This document shows, one piece after another, positions 1 through 8,799 of a stretch of DNA of 64,000 nt (within the stretch, counting starts at the first letter, position 1; every line of letters begins with the position of its first letter). The translations under genes were made by a program, and so were the position numbers. This stretch comes from Lysobacter alkalisoli (GTDB taxonomy: Bacteria > Pseudomonadota > Gammaproteobacteria > Xanthomonadales > Xanthomonadaceae), in contig NZ_CP041242.1 in NCBI RefSeq assembly GCF_006547045.1, positions 2,428,001 through 2,492,000 of the forward strand. The letters are read 5' to 3'. Under the pieces are notes generated by a model. That model searched no databases, was not told where the DNA came from, and saw only the letters and a list, made by a program, of their open reading frames with translations.

Positions 1-1201
1 TGGCGACTTCGAGCTTGTACGGCGGGGCCTCCAGCCCGGCGTCGAAGCGCGCCAGTCGCAGGCGCTGGGTGTCGGTTTCCTCCATCCAGCCGACCAGCAC
101 GTGTTCGCCGGCCAGCGCCAGGGTCGCGCGGCCGAGCACATGCGGGCCCTTTGCCACGGTAACCGGCGCCCAGAAGCGGTCGCCGGCATCGTCCGAACGG
201 GCGATACGCACTTCAGGTACGCCGCCGGCCTGGGTGTACCAGGCCACCCAGACGGTGTTGCCGTGGGCGGCGACCACCGGGCCATTGACCGGGCAACCGG
301 GCATCATCCAGCCGTCGCGATGCACGTCGCGCGGGCGGGTCCAGGCGCCGTCCTCGAAGCGTACGATGCGGGTGTCGCGGATCTCGCCGGCATCGCGGCC
401 GCGATAGACCACCACCGGGCCACGGTCGGTCACCGCTGCGGCGGTAGTGCAGCAGTCGCAGGTGGAAAGGTCGAGCGGCCACTCCTCCATCCGGATCGGC
501 CGCAACCGGCCCGGACTGTAGGTCGCGGCGCGAAGCATCATCGGCGCGCCATCACCGTGGCCGTCCTCGTCGTGCGCATCGTCGTGGCCGGTGCGGCCGG
601 CGGCGGCCTTCTCCCGGCTGTCCAGCCAGGCAATACCAAGCTGGCCATCGGCCTGCGGCCAGAAGCTGGTGAAGCCATGGTCGCCCGGTGAGTCCACCAG
701 GTTGACCATGCGGGGTCTCGACCAGCTCATGCCACCGTCACCGGAATGCACCAGGTCGATGCCGTAATCCATTCGTCCCGGCCCGGTGCTGCGCAGCCAG
801 TGCGCCCACAGGGTGCCGTCGGCCAGGGCGTAGACGTGCGGGGTATCGGCCCAGTTGAGGAACCAGTTGCCGCCTTCGGCGATCGTGCGCGGCGGCATCC
901 ATTCGCCTCCTTCGCCGGTGAGGCTGAAACGCAGCCGGTGGCGCTTGCGCTCGCTGTCGTCATCGCCGTCGTCCCCGTCGGCCGGCTCGACCCAGCCCAA
1001 CAGCCAGTGGCCGTCCGGAGCGGCCACCAGATCGGGCTGCGACGATGTGCCTTCCAGCGGCAGCTCCAATGGCTCGATGCGGGTGAAGGGCCCCGGATCG
1101 ACATCCGGCTCCGGGGCCGGCGCGCAGGCGACCAGCATCGCCAGCCATCCTGCGGCAGCGATTCGCCATCCTGATCCGATCCTGCCCGCGCGTTCGCGCA
1201 T
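1..1201 (-). CDS. BNR-repeat (sialidase-fold) lipoprotein, C-terminus cut by window edge
   Basis: Reading back from an ATG at 1201 the frame is open to the window edge (about 400 codons), so the 3' end is missing. The N-terminus has a short basic stretch, a hydrophobic core and a lipobox LVAC, so it should be a lipid-anchored envelope protein. Two Asp-box-like motifs are visible, SGDGGMSW near residue 160 and SDDAGDRFW near residue 335, as in the beta-propeller repeats of the sialidase/BNR superfamily. A tight cysteine cluster (TCDCCTT) lies near residue 255. A His/Asp-rich loop (HDDAHDEDGHGDG) could bind metal. Typical sialidase catalytic residues cannot be confirmed, so I call the fold and not the enzyme. 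It diverges from xseA. Confidence 0.75.
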   Translation of the reverse strand, partial: MRERAGRIGSGWRIAAAGWLAMLVACAPAPEPDVDPGPFTRIEPLELPLEGTSSQPDLVAAPDGHWLLGWVEPADGDDGDDDSERKRHRLRFSLTGEGGEWMPPRTIAEGGNWFLNWADTPHVYALADGTLWAHWLRSTGPGRMDYGIDLVHSGDGGMSWSRPRMVNLVDSPGDHGFTSFWPQADGQLGIAWLDSREKAAAGRTGHDDAHDEDGHGDGAPMMLRAATYSPGRLRPIRMEEWPLDLSTCDCCTTAAAVTDRGPVVVYRGRDAGEIRDTRIVRFEDGAWTRPRDVHRDGWMMPGCPVNGPVVAAHGNTVWVAWYTQAGGVPEVRIARSDDAGDRFWAPVTVAKGPHVLGRATLALAGEHVLVGWMEETDTQRLRLARFDAGLEAPPYKLEVA

Positions 1202-1275
1202 CGACCCCACCTCGTTTAGTGCCTGGTGTGGATGTTATGGCATTGGCCCGCCCTGCGGTGTAGGGTGCCCCTCCC

Positions 1276-2607
1276 ATGACCGCGCCCGACACCCTCACCC
1301 CGAGCCAGCTGAATGCGCTTGCGCGCAACCTGCTGGAGGACAGCTTCCCGCTGGTCTGGGTGGAAGGCGAGCTGGGCAATGTATCGCGGCCGGCCTCGGG
1401 CCACCTCTACCTGACCCTGAAGGACGCGCGCGCGCAGGTGCGTTGCGCGATGTTCAAGCCCAAGAGCAGCTGGCTGAAGTTCCAGCCACGCGAGGGCCTG
1501 CACGTGCGCGTGCGCGGCCGGCTCACCCTGTACGAGGCGCGTGGCGACTACCAGATGGTGCTCGACCACATGGAGGAGGCCGGCGAAGGCGCGCTGCGGC
1601 GTGCGTTCGAGGAACTGAAGGCGCGGCTGCAGACCGAAGGGCTGTTCGACGAGGACCGCAAGCGTCCCCTGCCCCGTTTCGCGCGCCGGATCGGCGTGAT
1701 CACCTCGCCCAGCGGCGCGGCGGTACGCGACGTGCTCAGTGTGCTGGCGCGGCGTTTTCCGCTGGCCGAACCCGAGGTCCTGCCGGTGCCGGTGCAGGGC
1801 GAAGGGGCCGCCGCACAGATCACCGCGATGCTGAAGCATGCAGCGGCGTCCGGCCGCTACGACGTGCTGCTGCTGACCCGTGGCGGCGGCTCGCTGGAAG
1901 ACCTGTGGGCGTTCAACGACGAGGCGCTGGCGCGTGCGGTCGCCGCCTGCGAGGTACCCGTGGTGTCGGCGGTCGGGCATGAGGTCGACTTCAGCCTGAC
2001 CGACTTCGCCGCCGACCTGCGCGCGCCGACACCGTCGGTCGCGGCCGAGCTGCTGGTGCCGAACCAGGACGACCTGCGCCAGCGCCTGCAGGTACTGGAG
2101 ACACGTGTGCAGCGCATCCAGGCGCAACGCCTGCGCGATGCGATGCAACGCAGCGACCGTGCCGCACTGCGACTCAATGCGATGAAGCCTCAGGCCCGCC
2201 TCGATGCGCTGCGCCAGCGACAGGCCGAGGCCATGCGTCGTCTGCATGCGACCTGGCGCCAGCGTATCGAACGCGAACGCGCGACCTTGCGCCATGCCAC
2301 GGCGGTGCTGCGCGCCGCCCATCCAAGACGCCGGCTCGAACGCCTGCGTGAGCGCGTCGCCGCCTTGGCCGCGCGGCCGCAGGCGGCGATCGCGCGCCGT
2401 CTTTCGCACGAAACGCTGCGCCTGCGTGGACTGGCCCGCTCGCTGGAAGCGATCAGTCCGCTGGCCACCGTCGCCCGCGGCTACGCGATCCTGCAGCACG
2501 GCGACGGCCGCGTGGTCCGCAGCGTGCTCGATGCCGCGCCCGGCGACCGCTTGCAGGCGCGCCTCGGCGATGGCCAGTTGTCGCTCCGGGTGGAAACCGA
2601 CAAGTAG
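1276..2607 (+). CDS. xseA: Exodeoxyribonuclease VII large subunit
   Basis: XseA, with the small subunit XseB, degrades single-stranded DNA to oligonucleotides in the cytoplasm and takes part in repair. The 443-residue protein has the family length. An N-terminal OB-fold (about residues 8-105) contains the [21 protein letters not shown] region. It is followed by the catalytic domain with [15 protein letters not shown] near residue 140, [11 protein letters not shown] near 200 and [22 protein letters not shown] near 232, then a long Arg-rich coiled-coil arm. The start ATG at 1276 fits the homologous N-terminus ([16 protein letters not shown]). The stop codon lies inside the left arm of a perfect inverted repeat that probably ends the transcript. 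xseB is not in this window. Confidence 0.96.
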   Translation: MTAPDTLTPSQLNALARNLLEDSFPLVWVEGELGNVSRPASGHLYLTLKDARAQVRCAMFKPKSSWLKFQPREGLHVRVRGRLTLYEARGDYQMVLDHMEEAGEGALRRAFEELKARLQTEGLFDEDRKRPLPRFARRIGVITSPSGAAVRDVLSVLARRFPLAEPEVLPVPVQGEGAAAQITAMLKHAAASGRYDVLLLTRGGGSLEDLWAFNDEALARAVAACEVPVVSAVGHEVDFSLTDFAADLRAPTPSVAAELLVPNQDDLRQRLQVLETRVQRIQAQRLRDAMQRSDRAALRLNAMKPQARLDALRQRQAEAMRRLHATWRQRIERERATLRHATAVLRAAHPRRRLERLRERVAALAARPQAAIARRLSHETLRLRGLARSLEAISPLATVARGYAILQHGDGRVVRSVLDAAPGDRLQARLGDGQLSLRVETDK

Positions 2608-2679
2608 CCCGGGTAAGGCGAAGCCGCACCCGGGATGGCGTTCCGAATTCCCGGGTGCGGCTTCGCCTTACCCGGGCTA
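2605..2679. repeat. REP-like perfect inverted repeat (31-bp arms)
   Basis: Arms 2605-2635 and 2649-2679 are perfect reverse complements around a 13-bp loop. Each arm is itself a small hairpin (CCCGGGT...ACCCGGG with inner GGC/GCC). The same core recurs at 16141-16214 and as a single arm at 19296-19327. It begins at the xseA stop codon, so it can act as a transcription terminator or RNA-end stabiliser. The rest of the gap to 2804 shows nothing clear. Confidence 0.85.
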
Positions 2680-2804
2680 CCCCGAGGTCTTGCCGAACAC
2701 CGCGCATCGCGACAGCATCAACGCAACACAGCATCACGGCACGTGTGCACGCATCCGGCTAGCATGCGGCGAGAATCGACATTCCGCCGCATCAGGACCG
2801 CTGC

Positions 2805-4451
<1,647 letters not shown>

Positions 4452-4470
4452 GCGCGCGCGCCCCCTTCTC

Positions 4471-4510
4471 TTCATCAGTATTTCCCTTCATCAATATTTC
4501 CCTTCATCAA
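4471..4510 (+). repeat. Tandem repeat, 16-bp unit, 2.5 copies
   Basis: The unit TTCATCAATATTTCCC occurs as 4471-4486 (one mismatch), 4487-4502 and a partial copy at 4503-4510. It is AT-rich against the local GC-rich background and sits just upstream of the aldehyde dehydrogenase start, where copy number could alter spacing of translation or transcription signals. Confidence 0.85.
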
Positions 4511-4521
4511 CGGAGCCCGCC

Positions 4522-5976
4522 ATGGCCAAACCCGCACGCACCGCCTCCGGACTGAAGCCCAGCTATCCCTATTACCTTGCCAACCGCCCGGTTGCCGCCA
4601 ACACCGACCTGGAAGTGCTGGACAAGTACAGCGGCAGGATCGCAACCCGCGTCGCCTTCGCCGATGCCCGGGTGGTGCGCAAGGCAATCGTCGCCGCCTA
4701 CAAGGCACGCGAGGCGATGGCCGCATTCCCGCCCGACAAGCGCCGCGACGTGCTGGAGCACTGCGCGCGCCGCTTCGAGGAACGCTTCGAGGAACTGGCG
4801 CTGGCATTGTGCGTGGAAGCCGGCAAACCGATCCGCGACGCACGCGGCGAGGTCACCCGGCTGATCGATACCTTCCGCATTGCCGCCGGTGAAGCGACCC
4901 GGATCAATGGCGAGTCGCTCGAGCTGCAAATCTCCCCGCGCACGCGCGGCTATCGCGGCATGGTCAAGCGCGTGCCGATCGGCGTGTGCAGCTTCATCAC
5001 CCCGTTCAACTTCCCGCTCAACCTGGTCGCGCACAAGGTCGCGCCGGCGATCGCGGCCGGTTGCCCGTTCGTGCTCAAGCCGGCGTTCAAGACCCCGGTC
5101 GGCGCACTGATCATCGGCGAGATCCTCGCCGAGACCGACCTGCCCAAGGGCGCGTTCTCGGTGATCTGCTGCTCCAACGAGGACGCCACGGCACTGGTGG
5201 AAGACGACCGCATCGCCCTGCTCAGCTTTACCGGCGGCCTGGTCGGCTGGGATCTGAAATCGCGTGCGGGGAAGAAGAAGGTCACCCTGGAGCTGGGTGG
5301 CAACGCCGCCTGCATCGTCGACGCCGACCCCGGACTGAAGCTGGACCAGGTGGTCGAGCGGCTGGTGTTCGGCGCCTACTACCAGAGCGGGCAAAGCTGC
5401 ATCAGCGTGCAACGCATCTATGCCCACGCCGACATCTACGACAAGCTGCGCCGCAAGCTGAAAGCCGCGGTGGCCAAACTGCCGATGGGCGACCCGCGCG
5501 ACGAGAAGACCTTCATCGGCCCGGTGATCGACGAAGACTCCGCGAAACGGATCGAAACGTGGATCGACGAAGCCCGGGCCTGCGGCGCGAAGAAACTCGT
5601 CGGCGGCAAGCGCAGCGGCAACATGTTGCCTGCGACCCTGATCGAGAACGTGCCGCGCACCACCGCGCTGCATCGTGAGGAGGCTTTCGGGCCGGTGGCG
5701 GCGATCGAGGCCTTCGAAGACTTCGAGGATGCGCTCGATTCGGTCAACGACAGCGATTTCGGCCTGCAGGCAGGCGTATTCACCGGCAGCCTCGCCCACG
5801 CCATGCGCGCCTGGGACCGGCTGGAGGTGGGCGGCGTGGTGATCGGCGACGTGCCGAGCTTCCGCGTCGACAACATGCCCTATGGCGGGGTGAAGAATTC
5901 CGGCCTCGGCCGTGAGGGCGTGCGTTATGCGATCGAGGACATGACCGAGCCGAGACTGCTGGTGATCCGCGGCTGA
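4522..5976 (+). CDS. NAD(P)-dependent aldehyde dehydrogenase
   Basis: A 484-residue ALDH-superfamily protein that oxidises an aldehyde to the acid using NAD(P). Visible signatures are ITPFNFPLNL (oxyanion Asn, near residue 163), the general base Glu257 in LELGGN and the nucleophile Cys293 in GQSCISVQR. Their 36-residue spacing is normal for active ALDHs. The frame is open upstream to 4435, but the ATG at 4522 (MAKPARTASGLKP) is the better start, since the upstream extension reads through the tandem repeat and has no ALDH similarity. It follows the acetolactate-synthase-like gene by 70 bp. The natural substrate cannot be told from sequence; the overall look is close to lactaldehyde/glyceraldehyde-3-phosphate-type ALDHs. 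Confidence 0.92.
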   Translation: MAKPARTASGLKPSYPYYLANRPVAANTDLEVLDKYSGRIATRVAFADARVVRKAIVAAYKAREAMAAFPPDKRRDVLEHCARRFEERFEELALALCVEAGKPIRDARGEVTRLIDTFRIAAGEATRINGESLELQISPRTRGYRGMVKRVPIGVCSFITPFNFPLNLVAHKVAPAIAAGCPFVLKPAFKTPVGALIIGEILAETDLPKGAFSVICCSNEDATALVEDDRIALLSFTGGLVGWDLKSRAGKKKVTLELGGNAACIVDADPGLKLDQVVERLVFGAYYQSGQSCISVQRIYAHADIYDKLRRKLKAAVAKLPMGDPRDEKTFIGPVIDEDSAKRIETWIDEARACGAKKLVGGKRSGNMLPATLIENVPRTTALHREEAFGPVAAIEAFEDFEDALDSVNDSDFGLQAGVFTGSLAHAMRAWDRLEVGGVVIGDVPSFRVDNMPYGGVKNSGLGREGVRYAIEDMTEPRLLVIRG

Positions 5977-6007
5977 CGGCACCGGGCCGGGCAGCAGGCG
6001 CCTTCCC

Positions 6008-6808
6008 TTGGACGCGGCACTCCGACTGCTGGACCAGGCCGGCGACGGCCTGCACCGCGCACAGGTGCATGGCCGGCCGGTGGTGCTGAAGCGCCGTACC
6101 GGCGCACCGGCAGGCTTCTTCGCCGCGGAGGCACACGGACTGGAAGTGTTGCGTGCGACGGGCGCGATGCGGATACCGGACGTGCTCGCGCTCGGCGCCG
6201 ACGGCATCGTCCTGGAAGACCTCGGCCATGGCCGGCCGACATCGGCGCAGTGGTCCGCGGCAGGCGCGGCGCTGGCCACGCTGCATCGGACGACCGGAGC
6301 CGCGTTCGGATTCGACGCCGATGGCTGGTGCGGCGACAGCACGCAGGACAACACCCGCGACAGCGACGGCCATCGCTTCTTCGCCGAGCGCAGGCTGCTG
6401 CCACAGGCACGATGGGCCCGCGATGCCGGGCTGTTGGCGGCCGCAGACATCGCCCGCATCGAATCGATCTGTGAACGCCTGCCTGGACGTCTGCCCACCG
6501 CGCCTCCGGTACTCGTCCACGGCGACCTCTGGTCCGGCAACCTGCACGCCTGTGCCGATGGCGGGCTGGCCCTGATCGACGGCGCTGCCGTCCACCACGG
6601 TTGGGCCGAAGGCGACCTGGCCATGCTGGTCCTGTTCGGCGGCCCGCCGGAATTGTTCTTCGATGCCTACCAGAAGGCCGCCGGCATCGGTGCGGACTGG
6701 CGCGAACGCGCACCGCTGCTGAACCTCTACCACCTGCTCAACCACCTGAACCTGTTCGGAGCGGGCTATCTGCATCAGGTGCAGGCGGTGCTGAAGCGAT
6801 TCGCGTAG
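6008..6808 (+). CDS. Fructosamine/ketosamine kinase family protein
   Basis: A 266-residue kinase-fold protein of the fructosamine-kinase/APH family, which phosphorylates sugar adducts on lysines or small amines so that the adduct falls off. Seen are the ATP-lysine in VVLKRR (about residue 28), LEDLGHG, the catalytic loop VHGDLWSGN (Asp near 172) and the metal-binding ALIDGAAVHHGWAEGDLAML. The last deviates from the usual IDPAVYYGHREAD by having Gly for Pro. The start used is TTG at 6008, because no ATG or GTG precedes the homologous region. It is slightly shorter than typical (about 290). It follows the aldehyde dehydrogenase by 31 bp, so both may deal with reactive carbonyls; this is inference. 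Confidence 0.82.
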   Translation: MDAALRLLDQAGDGLHRAQVHGRPVVLKRRTGAPAGFFAAEAHGLEVLRATGAMRIPDVLALGADGIVLEDLGHGRPTSAQWSAAGAALATLHRTTGAAFGFDADGWCGDSTQDNTRDSDGHRFFAERRLLPQARWARDAGLLAAADIARIESICERLPGRLPTAPPVLVHGDLWSGNLHACADGGLALIDGAAVHHGWAEGDLAMLVLFGGPPELFFDAYQKAAGIGADWRERAPLLNLYHLLNHLNLFGAGYLHQVQAVLKRFA

Positions 6809-6928
6809 GCCGACGTTCCGGGGCGACCTTCGACCCGGTCGGATCGCCAACCTGATGACCAACCCAACCCCGTTCCCGGAGCCGGTGCGTTCAACCCCCA
6901 TGAACGCCACCACCACGAGGATCCGCAA

Positions 6929-8700
6929 ATGCACGGGACCATCTGCAACAGCACCGCTCGCAATACCCGCCTGGCCGCCGCCATCGCAGCCGCCTGTCTG
7001 CTGGCCGCATGCCAGTCCGCCGGTCCGCATTCCGGGCGCGATGCCGCTGTCGAGGCGGCCGAGGCCGGTGCGCAGACCGCGGATGCGGCGGCGCCCCGGG
7101 AATCGGCGACCCTGGACCGCATCGAGGTCACCGGCTCACGGATCATGTCCGACGTGCGCCTGCAGCGACGCGAAAAGGCATCACCTGAACCGGCACAGGC
7201 CGTCGCCCTGCACTCACCGGCGCCGATGGCGCCGCCCCTCCCGCCTGGTACTCCCAGCCCGCCAACACCGAGAAATACGCCGAACGCGACGACAACCCGG
7301 TCCAGCGCACCAGCGAGCAACCGGTGTCGACCTTCTCGGTCGATGTCGACACCGGCAGCTACACCAACGTCCGCGGAATGATCCGCCAGGGCATGCGCCC
7401 ACCGGCCGATTCGGTGCGCGCGGAGGAGTTCATCAACTACTTCAACTACGGCCACCCGGCCCCGGCAAACCGCAAGGTGCCATTCCGGGTCACGACCGAA
7501 CTGGCACCGGCGCCGTGGAACGACAAGCGGCAGTTGCTGATGATCGGAATCAAGGGCTATGACGTGCCGAAGGCGACGCTGCCGCCGGCCAACCTGGTGT
7601 TCCTGATCGATACTTCCGGCTCGATGTATTCGCCGGACAAGCTGCCGTTGCTCAAGCAATCGCTGTCGATGCTGGCCAGGCAGTTGCGACCGCAGGACCG
7701 GGTTTCGATCGTCGCCTACGCCGGTTCGGCCGGACTGGTGCTGCCGCCCACGACCGGCGACCGGCAGGGCGAGATCCTGGCCGCGCTCGAACAATTGCAG
7801 GCCGGCGGCAGTACCAATGGTGGCGAAGGCATCCAGCTTGCCTATGCGATGGCACGGCAGGCCTTCGTCGAAGACGGGGTGAACCGGGTGATACTTGCCA
7901 CCGATGGCGACTTCAATGTCGGCACCGTGGACCAGAACTCACTGGAAACGCTGGTCGCCGACCAGCGCCAGTCCGGCATCGCCCTGACCACGCTCGGCTT
8001 CGGCCGCGGTAATTACAACGACGCGCTGGCGGAGAAACTGGCCAATGTCGGCAACGGCAACCACGCCTACATCGACAGCGCACAGGAGGCGCGCAAGGTG
8101 CTGGTCGAGGAGATGGGCTCGACCCTGCTGACGATTGCCCAGGACGTGAAGATCCAGATCGAGTTCAACCCGGCGCAGGTGTCCGAGTACCGCCTGATCG
8201 GCTACGAGAACCGGGTGCTCGCACGCGAGGACTTCGACAACGACAAGGTCGATGCCGGCGAGATCGGCGCCGGCCATGAGGTCACCGCCCTGTACGAACT
8301 GACTCCGACCGGCTCCGGCGCGGATCGGCTGCCACCGCTGCGCTACGGTGCACAGGCGCCCTCGCCCGCCCCGGGCCTGGACAACGAGGTCGCCCACCTG
8401 AAGCTGCGCTACAAGCGCCCGGGCGAGGACATCAGCCGTCTGATCGAGACGCCGGTCCGTGCTTCGCAGTTGGCCTCCGCGCCCGGTCCGTCCTTGCGCT
8501 TCGCCGCCGCAGTGGCCGGTTTCGCCGACCTGCTGCGCGGTGGCAGTCGCTTCGATGGCTGGGGCTGGGATGCGGTACTGGCCGAAGCGCGTTCGATGCG
8601 CGGCGACGACGCCAACGGCACCCGCTCGGGGTTCGAGCAACTGGTCCAGGATGCGCGGACGCTGGTGGATCCGGACGCGACGGCAGCAGTGAGCCGGTAA
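6929..8700 (+). CDS. von Willebrand A-domain lipoprotein (YfbK-like), interrupted by one frameshift
   Basis: The N-terminal part reads from ATG 6929: a signal peptide with lipobox LAAC (Cys near residue 28), then TLDRIEVTGSRI, a motif usually found at the plug start of TonB-dependent receptors. The rest is in another frame: AWYSQPANTEKYAERDDNPV, then a vWA N-terminal domain, the MIDAS DTSGSM near 7605, and a C-terminal DUF3520-like region ending at 8700. Restoring one C in the four-C run at 7235-7238 joins the two frames into a natural APMAPPPPAWYSQP, so a one-base deletion or sequence error is the likely cause. Without it, translation could only start inside the vWA part (GTG 7324). Predicted location is the envelope, possibly the outer membrane. 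The function is unknown; vWA/MIDAS domains bind metal and protein partners. Confidence 0.85.
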
Positions 8701-8706
8701 CCGACA

Positions 8707-8744
8707 GCCCGGGTAGCTCCGGACGTGATCCGGGGCACCCGGGA
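8707..8744. repeat. REP-like imperfect hairpin between convergent genes
   Basis: An outer CCCGGGT/ACCCGGG stem with an inner TCCGGA-like stem, between the ends of the vWA gene and the GGDEF-EAL gene. It is related in its outer stem to the repeats at 2605 and 16141. A bidirectional terminator role is plausible. Confidence 0.6.
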
Positions 8745-8799
8745 CGGGAGAAACGGATCGATCCGTAGTCGTGTCGATCCACGATCGCGCACGGGAGCG

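Noticed and set aside
4507-6624. 705-codon open frame opposite the aldehyde dehydrogenase and kinase genes
   Set aside because: Crosses two real genes and the gap between them; no recognisable sequence.
7186-7260. Programmed -1 frameshifting in the vWA gene
   Set aside because: The junction lacks an X-XXY-YYZ slippery heptamer; a missing C in a C run explains it better and matches the other broken genes.
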